Source: Bin87 sp965204395 (lineage in GTDB: Bacteria > Chloroflexota > Dehalococcoidia > Lucifugimonadales > UBA3495). Taken from it: a stretch of 64,000 nucleotides of DNA. Below are positions 43,483-52,015 of this stretch, one piece after another. The position numbers were made by a program, and so were the translations under genes. Numbering within the stretch: position 1 is the stretch's first letter; each line of letters opens with the position of its first letter. Where the stretch lies: the NCBI GenBank assembly GCA_965204395.1, contig OZ241987.1, forward strand, positions 4,588,001 to 4,652,000, written 5' to 3'. A model generated the notes under the pieces. The model was not told the origin of the DNA and did no database searches. It saw nothing but the letters and a program-made list of their open reading frames with translations.

Positions 43483-44604
43483 ATGGTTCAGACAAGGTCT
43501 CGCTGGATGGCGGATGGTGACGGGTCGCCGAGAAACGGGCGGTCGCTGCGGGATGTGCGGGCAAGGGGAGTGTTGGCGCGCCAGATGGAGGCCCGCATCA
43601 CGGCGGGAGACATACCGGTCGGGCTTTCCGTTGAGGAGTACCGGCGCAGGATTCCCAAGGTGTTCGACGGGCTCGGGCCGGCCACCGCTGATGCCTACGA
43701 TAAATTTCTCCGCTACTTCGATGCGTGGTGCGATTCCCGTGAGATTGGCCGCCACTACGTCGAAACAGACCACGTCATCACCTATTTGGAGCAAGCCCGT
43801 GAGCGGCCGGTCGATCCGGTCTCGGTGCCGTGGCTGCGCAGCACCATCTCGGCCGTGCAGAAGGGTTTGGCGTTCCACGTCGGCGGCGACAGCGTGGACT
43901 GGGAGGAGGTCCGCCTCTGGGTGAAAGATCAACAGCGGCTGAAGCCGGAGGCGCCGGCGAGTGCCGACGGTCTTACTTGGTCGCTCATCCAGCGCGTGTT
44001 GGACGTGGTTTGGGTGCCTCTGGACGGAGAATGGCCCGAGAAGACCCGCCAGCGGGCCACTTTCGATACGGCACTCATCCTCCTCATGTGGGGCTGCCTG
44101 CTCCGCCGCGGCGAGGCGGCGGCCGTGACGTGGGGGGACATCTCGACCGAGCAGCACGGCCTACACGTGTACGGAGTGTTACGCATCCCCTACAGCAAAA
44201 CTGACAGGTATGGGCATGGCGAAGTGGGTTACATCCATCTGAACACCCTGGCTGCGCTCCAGGATATGGCACAGGCCTGGGGGCGTGATGGGTCGAAGGC
44301 TAAACAGCGGGTGTTCGGCATTGACGGCCGCCAGATCTGCAACCGCATCAGTGCGGCGTGTGAGCGCGCCGGCCTGCGTGGTCGGTGGAGCGGGCACTCG
44401 CCGCGGGTCGGGGCTTCCCATGACCTGCTGGGCCACGGGTTCTCCCTGCTGGAGATCATGCAGGTTGGACGGTGGGTGCGGCCCGAGACGGTTACGAGGT
44501 ACGTACGCAACGCCGCCGTCGGCTACGGCGCTATGGCGCGGCTTCATGCAGGCGACGGTACGGGGTTGGCGATGGCTCCCGTGCTGGTGGGTCTGGGCCG
44601 CTAG
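43483..44604 (+). CDS. Tyrosine recombinase 1 of a three-gene cluster
   Basis: A 373-residue site-specific recombinase. The ATG follows GGGAGG. The N-terminal region has the motif IPVGLSVEEYRRRIP (about 44-58), which recurs in the next two recombinases, and then a core-binding domain (about 65-155). The catalytic domain carries Arg208 (LLRRGE), Lys239 (YSKTDRYG), His305-x-x-Arg308 (SGHSPRVG), Trp331 in the second-His position (VGRW) and Tyr340 (VTRYVRN), so the active site is complete. The second gene begins 47 bases after its stop, on the same strand. Such enzymes cut and rejoin DNA through a 3'-phosphotyrosine; the target site is unknown, though nested inverted repeats lie 120 bases upstream. 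Confidence 0.88.
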   Translation: MVQTRSRWMADGDGSPRNGRSLRDVRARGVLARQMEARITAGDIPVGLSVEEYRRRIPKVFDGLGPATADAYDKFLRYFDAWCDSREIGRHYVETDHVITYLEQARERPVDPVSVPWLRSTISAVQKGLAFHVGGDSVDWEEVRLWVKDQQRLKPEAPASADGLTWSLIQRVLDVVWVPLDGEWPEKTRQRATFDTALILLMWGCLLRRGEAAAVTWGDISTEQHGLHVYGVLRIPYSKTDRYGHGEVGYIHLNTLAALQDMAQAWGRDGSKAKQRVFGIDGRQICNRISAACERAGLRGRWSGHSPRVGASHDLLGHGFSLLEIMQVGRWVRPETVTRYVRNAAVGYGAMARLHAGDGTGLAMAPVLVGLGR

Positions 44605-44651
44605 GAAGTTCTTCGCTGGAGATGGAAACAACCAAAACTGGAGGGCTTGGC

Positions 44652-46673
44652 ATGGACGGGAAGAACTTTGAGATGACTGGCGTGGACGCGGTGCCGCCGG
44701 ACGATGCGGAAGATGCTTTGGCGTTGGGTCTCGCGGTGGTGGATGGGCTCAAACTTGCCCATTCCACGAAGCGAAACTACCGGCGGTCTTGGGGTGCCTT
44801 CTGCGAGCGGTTCGCTGCAAAAGGCTGGGACCCCTTGGATGCCGAGTGGGACCAGGTGTTGGAGGTTCTGCGCTCGGAGACCATAGGCGGCGTTCGTGCT
44901 GCCAGAAATATCATTGGACACGTTTACCACGCGCGTGGCATGGCGTCTCCGGCGGCTGACCGTCGCGTCGGACACGCGCTGGGAACAAGACAGGCGGCCT
45001 GGCAGGAGAATGTCGGCGAGGAACGGCGTAAGGCCATGGTTCGGAATCAGGCCGATTACGAAGGATGGTGCCGTCGCCATGGCTTGGATCCGGCGCCGGC
45101 CAGTGGGGAGCAGGTGGCGGCGTTCCTGGAGAGCCTTGGAGACCGGGCGTCTGATGCTGTGGTGAGGTCGGCCAACGTGGCGGTGTCTTTCTACCAAATG
45201 GAGCGTGGGTTCCGGGCGACGGAGGATCATCCGGCAGTGTCGAAGATGCTTCGCGAGAGGCGTGCCCGCAAGGAGGAGGTCGGTGAGGCGGTTGGTTTCA
45301 GGAACGAGCGCCCTGGAGGCATCGTCGCCCGGCACCGGCGCCACTGGGAGGAGTGGCGTGAGGACCAGGGAATTGAACCAGGAGCGGCCACGCCCGATGA
45401 CGTGGTGCGCTACCTCAGGGGCGTGGAACATCAGAAGGTGGCTGGACAGCGCCTTCATCACTTGAGGAAATCCTGTCCGGAAGAGGCTGCTCTGTGGTCG
45501 GATGAGGTGTCCCAGTGGGTCGATGAGTTCCGGTCTCGTCTGGCTAACGGCGAGGTGCCGGGTGCGGTGTTGAGAAATCGGACCCGCACGGTGCTGGAGG
45601 AGTGGGAAGCCGACGCCGAGGCGTTGGCCCGTGCTCAGGTCAGGATACCAGTGGGGTTGACTCTTGAGGAGGTGATGCGCCGGCGCAGGTTGGATGCAGA
45701 TCTCCGGCTGTCTCCGGATGTACTCGAGGGATTTGCGCTTGCTTGGGCGGAATTCAATGACTGGCTGCAAGAAAGGCGGATTGCCCTAGAGGAGGTGGAA
45801 GAAGTGACGGTGCGGGTGTTCCTTGAGGACAAGGCTGGGTCAAACCAGGTCAACACCCTCCGAAACAAGCTGCAGGGTGTCGCGTATGGTTTTAGACGCA
45901 AAGGTCTCGTGAACCTGGAAAATCCTGGAATGGGCGATGATCCGGCCCTTTTCCTCGATGATCTGAAGCTTGAGCGCAAAGAGGCCGCTTCTCAGATGGA
46001 TCCCATCAGGGAAGCCGAGTTCAGGGCGATTGAGGAGACCGCGATGATACCGCGTTTGGGGGAGAGGGAATCTCTTGCTGAGATACGCGGAGCACTGACG
46101 ATTCTGTTGGTGAGGATGATGTTTGACGGCTTGTTGCGGGGCGTGGATGCCCGTCGGGCGAAGTGGTCCCACGTTTCCAGGTCTCCGGACGGCAGTGGTG
46201 TCCTGCTGCTGCCCCACTCGAAGACGGACCGCTACGGCCGCGGCGAAGTAGCATACGTGTCGCCTCTGGCGTTGTATTACCTGGATCTCGTGCGTGATCT
46301 CATGAGGTTCTACGGGAAAGACGAGCGGGCCGACGGCCATATCTTCTCGTCCAACCGGAGCGTGTTGGCGAAAACGATAAGGGAAGCGGCTGCGGATGCC
46401 GGCCTGACGGGGCGTTATGGTGGGCACAGTATGCGGGTCGGCGGCGCGCAGGAGCTGTGCATGGCTGGTTTCTCGCTGCCCATGATCATGTTGGCAGGGC
46501 GATGGAGCGATGTGCAAACCGTGAAGTTGTACGTGCGCAACATCTCGGTGCAGGACTCGGCGATGGCGAAGCTCCAGAGGATGCTCCTGAAAGGTGATAA
46601 CCGGCTTGGGCCGGAAGCCAGGGGCGCTGATGTGATGTCCTGCTACAACACGGTGAGGTTTGGTCTTGGTTAG
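44652..46673 (+). CDS. Tyrosine recombinase 2, oversized with repeated core-binding segments
   Basis: A 673-residue recombinase, about twice the usual length. The ATG lies behind GGAGGG. The last roughly 345 residues mirror its neighbours: IPVGLTLEEVMRRR (332-345), a core-binding segment (about 352-445), DPIREAEF (450-457), and a complete active site with Arg496 (GLLRG), Lys524 (HSKTDRYG), His592-x-x-Arg595 (GGHSMRVG), Trp618 and Tyr627 (VKLYVRN). The N-terminal roughly 300 residues appear to hold three further helical core-binding-like segments (about 33-112, 122-212, 224-300; HSTKRNYRRSWGAFCERFAA, RNQADYEGWCRRHGLDP, ARHRRHWEEWREDQGI). The C-terminal tail DVMSCYNTVRFG is shared with recombinase 3. 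Extra DNA contacts or protein bridging are inferred. Confidence 0.85.
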   Translation: MDGKNFEMTGVDAVPPDDAEDALALGLAVVDGLKLAHSTKRNYRRSWGAFCERFAAKGWDPLDAEWDQVLEVLRSETIGGVRAARNIIGHVYHARGMASPAADRRVGHALGTRQAAWQENVGEERRKAMVRNQADYEGWCRRHGLDPAPASGEQVAAFLESLGDRASDAVVRSANVAVSFYQMERGFRATEDHPAVSKMLRERRARKEEVGEAVGFRNERPGGIVARHRRHWEEWREDQGIEPGAATPDDVVRYLRGVEHQKVAGQRLHHLRKSCPEEAALWSDEVSQWVDEFRSRLANGEVPGAVLRNRTRTVLEEWEADAEALARAQVRIPVGLTLEEVMRRRRLDADLRLSPDVLEGFALAWAEFNDWLQERRIALEEVEEVTVRVFLEDKAGSNQVNTLRNKLQGVAYGFRRKGLVNLENPGMGDDPALFLDDLKLERKEAASQMDPIREAEFRAIEETAMIPRLGERESLAEIRGALTILLVRMMFDGLLRGVDARRAKWSHVSRSPDGSGVLLLPHSKTDRYGRGEVAYVSPLALYYLDLVRDLMRFYGKDERADGHIFSSNRSVLAKTIREAAADAGLTGRYGGHSMRVGGAQELCMAGFSLPMIMLAGRWSDVQTVKLYVRNISVQDSAMAKLQRMLLKGDNRLGPEARGADVMSCYNTVRFGLG

Positions 46674-46782
46674 CTGCAAGGGTATCGGGACGTTCCACGC
46701 CTGGACCGACGGGAATTACTCCGGTCAAAGATCTCAGGCTATCCAGCTGTCGTTTGCGGAGATTTCCCCTGCAGAACGGCGG

Positions 46783-47046
46783 TCACTTCTCGCAGACGCC
46801 GCCGTCACCGTCGCCGTCTCGGGCGCTGGCCACCATCCACTTCGGGAAACCCCGTCCACTGTCTTTGCTGCCCTGTATGCGGCGCTCTCCGGCTGCCTGG
46901 GCGGCATCGCAGTTGGCGTAGGTCATTGTCTGCGGGGTCGGCGTCGCCGACGGTCGCGCTGGCCGTCTGGTGGGAACGGACGTCGGGTTCACGTGCTGGC
47001 TCTGGGACACCGTCAGCTGGGGCGGGCTGGCGCAGGTGTCGAGCAT
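46783..47046 (-). CDS. Excalibur-domain protein, possibly truncated
   Basis: The C-terminal roughly 47 residues are an Excalibur-type calcium-binding domain: MTYANCDAAQAAGERRIQGS, then GRGFPKWMVASARDGDGDGG and a final VCEK. The DxDxDG loop and two Cys (TYANC, VCE) are the hallmark residues. Ahead of it is a Pro/Thr-rich linker and a short block (LTVSQAEHDALAEMLDTC). Excalibur domains are normally extracellular, yet no signal peptide precedes this one; the ATG at 47046 is only the first convenient start and the frame stays open to 47310, overlapping recombinase 3 on the other strand. It may be the surviving 3' end of a longer gene cut by the recombinase insertion. Confidence 0.55.
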   Translation of the reverse strand: MLDTCASPPQLTVSQSQHVNPTSVPTRRPARPSATPTPQTMTYANCDAAQAAGERRIQGSKDSGRGFPKWMVASARDGDGDGGVCEK

Positions 47047-47092
47047 TTCCGCGAGTGCGTCGTGTTCAGCCTGAGAGACCGTCAACTGCCAT

Positions 47093-48274
47093 GTGTCCTT
47101 GATCGTGATCCAGTTCTCGGACGAAGCTGTGCTCGAGTGGATGGCTCGGCAGATGCAGGCGGCAAAGGAGGGTGCGATCACGGACGCCCGCGCAACGGCA
47201 AGCGTTGACGACGTGCTGACGCGCATCCGCTCTGCGAGGGCCGAGCGATGGGCCGAGGTGCCCGTGGGTATGACTCGAGAGGAATTGGACGAATTGGAGG
47301 ATGACATCATGAGTGGCTACGCCGACGAAACTGCGAATGGATACATCAGGGTCTGGGCTCGGTTTGAAATCTGGTTGGAATCGAGGGGAACCGCTTTGGA
47401 AAGAGCGGCTGGGTGGCATGTTGCGGAATTCTTGAGAGATAACTCCGACGGGAACCGGATGGGCTACCTGTGGCGAATGGCGCGTGCCTTGGTAATCAAG
47501 TTCGACGAGCTGGGTTTCGAGGACAATCCGGCGCGCAGCGCCGTGGTCGAGCGTTATCTGCACGAATTGGAGGGCCAAAGGCCGGAGGCGCCGGCACAGA
47601 AAGACCCGATTCGTGAGTCCGATTACGAGAAGGTGGTTGCGGCCGTGGAGATTGCGCTGCAGGGCGAGCGGTCAAAGAGGACGGAGATGCGGGCGGCTTT
47701 GGTGGTGGCGATTTTCAGTTTGATGTTCGATGGGATGTTGCGGGCCAGGGAGGCCTCTCAGGCTCGTTGGGCAGATCTGCGGAGGTTTCCCGACGGGAGC
47801 GGAAGGTTGTTGGTTCCTGAATCGAAGACGGACCGGTTCGGCGAGCGGCAGTACGTGTATGTATCTCCCCGGAGCTTGCGAGCGCTGGACTCGCTGAGGG
47901 ATCTGAGGCGACGCTTGGCGCTTGGTAAAGCGGGAGATGACCGGTTGTTCCAGGTTGGTCCGAATCTACTGGCAAAGTACGTCAAGGAGGCGTGCCGGAC
48001 CGCTGGTCTTGAGGGCAACTTTGGCACTCACTCGTTCAGGATCGGCATGGCCCAGGAACTGGCCGTGGCCGGATTTGGCTTGGCTCTGATCATGCAGGCA
48101 GGGCGATGGGCTTCGCCAGAGATGCCGGCGTACTACATCAGGGGGCTGAAAGCGTCGGAGTCCGCGGAGGCTGAGCTGCACCGCATGATGGCGGATAGAC
48201 GCTTTCGCGCCGAAGAGGATGCCAAGGGATACGACGTGCTGTCCACGTATTACGCAGTCCGGTTCGGGAATTAG
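47093..48274 (+). CDS. Tyrosine recombinase 3 of the cluster
   Basis: A roughly 393-residue recombinase, closest to recombinase 2. Shared blocks are VPVGMTREELDELE (56-69), DPIRESDYE (171-179), LMFDGMLRAREASQARW, ESKTDRFG, and the tail YDVLSTYYAVRFG. Catalytic residues are Arg217, Lys245, His313-x-x-Arg316 (GTHSFRIG), Trp339 and Tyr348 (AYYIRG). The start is uncertain: GTG 47093 opens the frame and ATG 47141 is an alternative; neither has a good ribosome site. It is separated from recombinase 2 by 419 bases that contain an opposing Excalibur-type gene. Confidence 0.83.
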   Translation: MSLIVIQFSDEAVLEWMARQMQAAKEGAITDARATASVDDVLTRIRSARAERWAEVPVGMTREELDELEDDIMSGYADETANGYIRVWARFEIWLESRGTALERAAGWHVAEFLRDNSDGNRMGYLWRMARALVIKFDELGFEDNPARSAVVERYLHELEGQRPEAPAQKDPIRESDYEKVVAAVEIALQGERSKRTEMRAALVVAIFSLMFDGMLRAREASQARWADLRRFPDGSGRLLVPESKTDRFGERQYVYVSPRSLRALDSLRDLRRRLALGKAGDDRLFQVGPNLLAKYVKEACRTAGLEGNFGTHSFRIGMAQELAVAGFGLALIMQAGRWASPEMPAYYIRGLKASESAEAELHRMMADRRFRAEEDAKGYDVLSTYYAVRFGN

Positions 48275-48572
48275 AGCCTGGGAGCCAGGCGGAACCGTCC
48301 ATGCTGTCGCCCCTGTTGGTTGGTCACACGTGCCGTGCCTTGGTGGCGCGGGATTGTTGGGAGTGTTCTCGTTGACGACGCATGACGCCCGTCCTCCGTT
48401 TTGGTTAGCCGTCAACCTACCGCCGTTGGCAAAACGGCCGCCTGGGCTTGGCGTGTTTACGTCACTGTGGAAGGTTTTGCCCGTCTCTCCCATATCCTGC
48501 GTGTCCTGCGAGCGAACCATCCCGGGCAGAGCGAAGTGGCCCCTGATGTTTTGGCGCATTCGTCGTGGCTCC

Positions 48573-48794
48573 CTAATCGACGGCGACGCCGTCCGGGTCC
48601 GACTCCTGGTCGGCCTCGCGGTCGCCCGGGGTGGCCAGGAATTGGTCGATGGATGCGGCTGGGATGATGATTCGCTTTCCAATCCGAGTACCGTAGAGTT
48701 CGCCACGTCGGATCGCCTCTCGCACCAACCACGGGCTGACGCCAAGCACTTCAGCGGCTTCCGACACGTTGTAGGCCCTTTTGGGACTTGCCAT
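48573..48794 (-). CDS. Excisionase-family (MerR-type HTH) DNA-binding protein
   Basis: A 73-residue protein with GGAGGG 5 bases before its ATG. It is a compact winged HTH of the excisionase/helix_turn_helix_17 type: YNVSEAAEVLGVSPWLVREA, IRRGELYGTRIGKRIIIPAA, and SIDQFLATPG. Such proteins act as recombination directionality factors or repressors of phage-type integrases. It is divergent from the integrase at 49266, about 470 bases away, and is the likely partner of that enzyme. The Asp/Glu-rich tail is disordered. The stretch 48275-48572 between it and recombinase 3 holds no supported gene. Confidence 0.8.
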   Translation of the reverse strand: MASPKRAYNVSEAAEVLGVSPWLVREAIRRGELYGTRIGKRIIIPAASIDQFLATPGDREADQESDPDGVAVD

Positions 48795-49265
48795 GAGTTT
48801 CCCTCCGTCTCGCTTCGTCCGTTGCGATTGGCAACGACACGTAGTGGCATTTGCTGTTTCGCGCGGGATTGTAACGTCGGTTGCGGTTGCGTCATGACGT
48901 GCGAGAAAAACGTGGGTTTCCGGTGGAAAATCGGCCGTGGCGTGGGGCTCCTCAGCGCCACTGTGGCCCTCGTGATGGGCAACCAATCCGCCAAGCTAAA
49001 AGCGGGGAAAGTCACCCCGGGACGGGTTAGGAACGCGCCGGTATTGGATCAGTCGCTGGCTGGACGAGGACTGTGTCCCGAATCGGACCGCGCTCCTCCG
49101 GTCAATGAAACACCGCCATCTGAAACGCCGAGGCCTGCCCGGGCAGGTTGATCAGCGGGCGATGTGTTTTCGACGTGGTGATCGTCAGCCGTCCGGTCAG
49201 CCATTCGAAGGTTGGCGGAGTTCTTTTCTTGAGACCAATCGGACCAACTAACAGGGAGGAAGAAC
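48795..49265. other. Divergent control region between excisionase and integrase
   Basis: No gene is supported. The region separates the minus-strand excisionase gene from the plus-strand integrase and should contain both promoters. It may also carry arm-type sites, but I could not identify repeats convincingly. The integrase ribosome site (AACAGGGAGGAAG) is at its right end. Confidence 0.4.
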
Positions 49266-50459
49266 ATGCGAGGAGAAATCAAGCAACGTAATCCAGGATC
49301 CTGGCAAATCCGGGTATTTCTGGGTCGCGACAAGGATGGCAAACGGATCCGAAAGAACGAGACCGTCCGGGGGAAGAAGGCCGACGCTGAGCGGCGCCTC
49401 CGCGAAATTCTCGGAGAGATGGACCGTGGTGTGGTTCCATCCGTCCAGAGGTACAAGCTCGCCGAATGGCTTGACGCGTGGCTGGCTGATGTCATTTCTC
49501 CGAACAAGGAGCAGAAAACCATCGACCGGTACGAGGAAGCCGTCAGGCTCCACATCGTGCCCGACCTGGGCAACATCGAGATCTCGAAGATTACCCCACG
49601 TCACGTTCAGGAACTGGAAGCCAGATTACTCCGCGACGGCATGGCTCCCAAGGGCGTTGTGCTGGTCCACAACGTTTTGGGTGGAGCCATGAAACACGCT
49701 TTGCGCATGGAGTTGATCTCCCGCAATCCTGTCGCGCTAGTTTCGCCCCCATCTGTACCGAAGACGGAAGCCTCCAGCCCCAGCATCGAACAAGTGCAGG
49801 CCCTGCTCAAGGTCGGAGCCTCCTGCGCCCACTACCTCTGGCTCTGCGTGTACTTGGTCATCTATACCGGCATGAGGCGCGGCGAAGCGCTGGGTTTGAG
49901 TTGGGCAAATGTAGACCTCGAGGGCAAGTCCCTCAGAGTAGAAGCATCGTTGGTGATCACCAGCGAGGGCCTCGAATTGAAACATCCGAAAACAGACAGC
50001 GGACGGCGGATAGTCGACCTGGATGGCCAAACGGTGGCTTTTCTGCGGGAACACCGAAGCCGCCAGCGAGAACTCGCTGAACAGCTGGGAGTGGATCCGC
50101 CCGAGATGGTGTTTCCCAGGCGGGACCTGCAGAATTGGTGCCATCCCAACACGCTAGTCCACTTCCTGTCTGGCTTGGCCGAAAAGGCTGAATGTCCTGG
50201 GATCACGATTCGCAGCTTGAGGCACTTCCACGCCTCAGTGGCATTACAGTCGGAAAAGAACCCCGTGGTGGTTTCCAAACGCATCGGGCACGCAAACGTC
50301 AGCACGACGATGGACATCTACGCGCACGCGTTGCCGGGCTGGCAGAGAGAGACAGCGGAGTCGGTCGCCCAGTTGATCAACCGTCCTCCCCAGAATTGTG
50401 GGACAAATGTGGGACAAACCCGCAATACGAGGCCGTGTTACACTGACCTCAACGCTTGA
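49266..50459 (+). CDS. Phage-type tyrosine integrase
   Basis: A 397-residue integrase with the conventional three-part layout: an N-terminal arm-type DNA-binding domain (WQIRVFLGRDKDGKRIRKNE, about 12-55), a SAM-like core-binding domain (about 64-160) and a catalytic domain. GGGAGG precedes the ATG. Active-site residues are Arg204 (TGMRRGEALG), Lys242 (HPKTDSGRR), Arg319 (SLRHFHAS), His342 (RIGHANVSTTM) and Tyr352 (DIYAHAL). The first His of the usual H-x-x-R box is replaced by Arg316, which is atypical. It is not closely related to the three recombinases upstream. It marks the right end of the island; no tRNA or clear att repeat is visible next to it. Confidence 0.9.
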   Translation: MRGEIKQRNPGSWQIRVFLGRDKDGKRIRKNETVRGKKADAERRLREILGEMDRGVVPSVQRYKLAEWLDAWLADVISPNKEQKTIDRYEEAVRLHIVPDLGNIEISKITPRHVQELEARLLRDGMAPKGVVLVHNVLGGAMKHALRMELISRNPVALVSPPSVPKTEASSPSIEQVQALLKVGASCAHYLWLCVYLVIYTGMRRGEALGLSWANVDLEGKSLRVEASLVITSEGLELKHPKTDSGRRIVDLDGQTVAFLREHRSRQRELAEQLGVDPPEMVFPRRDLQNWCHPNTLVHFLSGLAEKAECPGITIRSLRHFHASVALQSEKNPVVVSKRIGHANVSTTMDIYAHALPGWQRETAESVAQLINRPPQNCGTNVGQTRNTRPCYTDLNA

Positions 50460-50790
50460 TTTTGAGTAGGAAATCTCACCGAACAGGCTTAGACACAACG
50501 CTACTTCACGCAAAATGGCGAATCTGACCTTCGGCACCAGTTTTCGATCCCCTCGACTGTCTTCGGGGATGTTGCTCCCAGAACTTGGCTTTAGGGCCAA
50601 CAGCGACTCCTTGCTGGCACCCGGTGTCTGGAGGAACAAGCATATCCCAAACCCCGTGGAGCCGGGGCAGAGCGCCGCACGCCGTGGCGGCCCGTCTTGA
50701 TCCCGTCGCGGAGTTTCAGCGACGGATCCCATCTGGTTGCTCGTCCCTTGTACTTGCTCGTTCCGCTGCGGACTTTTGGCGCCTTGCGAA
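50460..50790. other. Right flank of the island, no supported gene
   Basis: This lies between the integrase stop and the end of the convergent oxidase gene. A hairpin-prone stretch (CCCCTCGACTGTCTTCGGGG near 50551-50570) could be a terminator. An attachment site would be expected here or in the 31-kb region, but no matching direct repeat was found by eye. Confidence 0.4.
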
Positions 50791-51984
50791 CTATAGGAGC
50801 CGGCCCTTCAGCGACTCAAACTCCGGGCGTGTGATGTATCCCTGTTCCAACAGGCGGGCCAGGCGCTCCAGCTCGCCCACCACGCCGCCGGCGCCGTCCG
50901 GGCCCGGGTCTTGGGCCACGGAGCGATCCACCTGCTTCACATCGGTTACGCCGCAGAGGCCCATAGCCACACTGAGCTCGGTGCGCAGAATCTCCAGGCA
51001 GTGGCGGAGGCCATCTTCGCCGTTGACCGACAGCCCCCAGAAGATGGGCCGGCCCATGAAGACCGCCCGAGCGCCCAGGGCCAGCGCCTTGAGTACGTCA
51101 GCGCCCTTGCGAACGCCCCCGTCGAGATAGACCTCCAGGCGGTCGCCCACGGCGTCCGAGATCTTGGGCAGCATATCGATGGTGCCTTCCGTGCCCTGCA
51201 ACGCGTGGCCGCCGTGGTTCGAGACCACCAGCGCATCGCACCCGTACTCGGCGCAAAGCCGGGCGTCCTCGGCCGTCTGCACTCCCTTGATGACCAACGG
51301 CATCGAGGTGATGGAGCGCAGCCACTCCAGGTCAGACCAGTTGAGGCCATGCTCAAAGCTCTCCGCGAAATTCTCCCGCGTGGGCAGGTTGGGCAGCTCG
51401 ATCCCCTGGAAGTTTTTCAGGGTTCGCTCCTGGTCCAGAGTGTAGGCGTAGCGGTACTCCCGCTCCCGGGAGTTGGCGCCCAGGTTGTCCACCGTGAGCA
51501 TCATGGCCTTGTAGCCCGCCTGTTCCGCCCGGTGCACCAAGATCTCGGTCAGTTCCCGGTTCTGGAAGAAGTAGAGCTGGAACCACAGCGAATTAGTGGC
51601 AACCTCGGCCACTTCCTCGATGCTGTAGCTGGAGGCGGTGCTGAGACCCAGGATGGTTCCCGCAGCGCCGGCGGCCCGGGTGGAAGCCAACTCACCCATT
51701 GGGTGAGCGCGCTGATGCGTGCCGGTGGGGGCCAGCATCACCGGCATGCTGATCTCTTCGCCCAGTACCGTGGTGGTCATGTCCCGCTCGGTGACGTCCA
51801 CCAGGATGCGGGGACGCAGCTTGACCTCGCTCATGGCATGCACGTTCGTAGTGTTGGTGATCCAATCGGGCGCGCCAAGGTCGCCGAACAGCCGGTCGAA
51901 CAAGGCCCGCGGCATGGTCTGCTTGGCCCGCGCTTCATAATCTCCAATCGTCAGCAGTGTCTGCTGGGTAGTCTGGGTAGTCAT
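50791..51984 (-). CDS. FMN-dependent alpha-hydroxy-acid oxidase-like protein
   Basis: A 397-residue TIM-barrel flavoenzyme of the lactate/glycolate oxidase family. The ATG follows AAGGAGG. Visible features are the N-terminal DWITNTTN block, PRILVDVTERDMTTTVLGEE, PVMLAPTGTHQRAHPMGE, FQLYFFQNRELTEILVHRAE, the flavin/active Lys in PLVIKGVQTAEDA, the catalytic His in VVSNHGGH, and DGGVRKGADVLKALALGARA with the GRP phosphate-binding end. The family's substrate-carboxylate Arg after NHGG is His here, so the substrate may differ. The C-terminal roughly 25 residues (LARLLEQGYITRPEFESLKG) form a SHOCT-like hairpin not usual in the family. It follows an LLM oxidoreductase gene by 31 bases, so they form a probable operon. 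Confidence 0.87.
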   Translation of the reverse strand: MTTQTTQQTLLTIGDYEARAKQTMPRALFDRLFGDLGAPDWITNTTNVHAMSEVKLRPRILVDVTERDMTTTVLGEEISMPVMLAPTGTHQRAHPMGELASTRAAGAAGTILGLSTASSYSIEEVAEVATNSLWFQLYFFQNRELTEILVHRAEQAGYKAMMLTVDNLGANSREREYRYAYTLDQERTLKNFQGIELPNLPTRENFAESFEHGLNWSDLEWLRSITSMPLVIKGVQTAEDARLCAEYGCDALVVSNHGGHALQGTEGTIDMLPKISDAVGDRLEVYLDGGVRKGADVLKALALGARAVFMGRPIFWGLSVNGEDGLRHCLEILRTELSVAMGLCGVTDVKQVDRSVAQDPGPDGAGGVVGELERLARLLEQGYITRPEFESLKGRLL

Positions 51985-52015
51985 GCGTCCTCCTTGGTGG
52001 CGGTCCGCCGGGGAA

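Noticed and set aside
47966..49015. A 349-residue minus-strand frame across the end of recombinase 3 and the integrase control region
   Set aside because: It overlaps recombinase 3 antisense and the excisionase gene in another frame, and has no motif. The excisionase frame has the strong ribosome site and HTH.
31239..50790. A direct-repeat att pair bounding the island
   Set aside because: I compared the flanks of the phage-type integrase with the 31-kb side and found no convincing shared repeat, so no att site is annotated.
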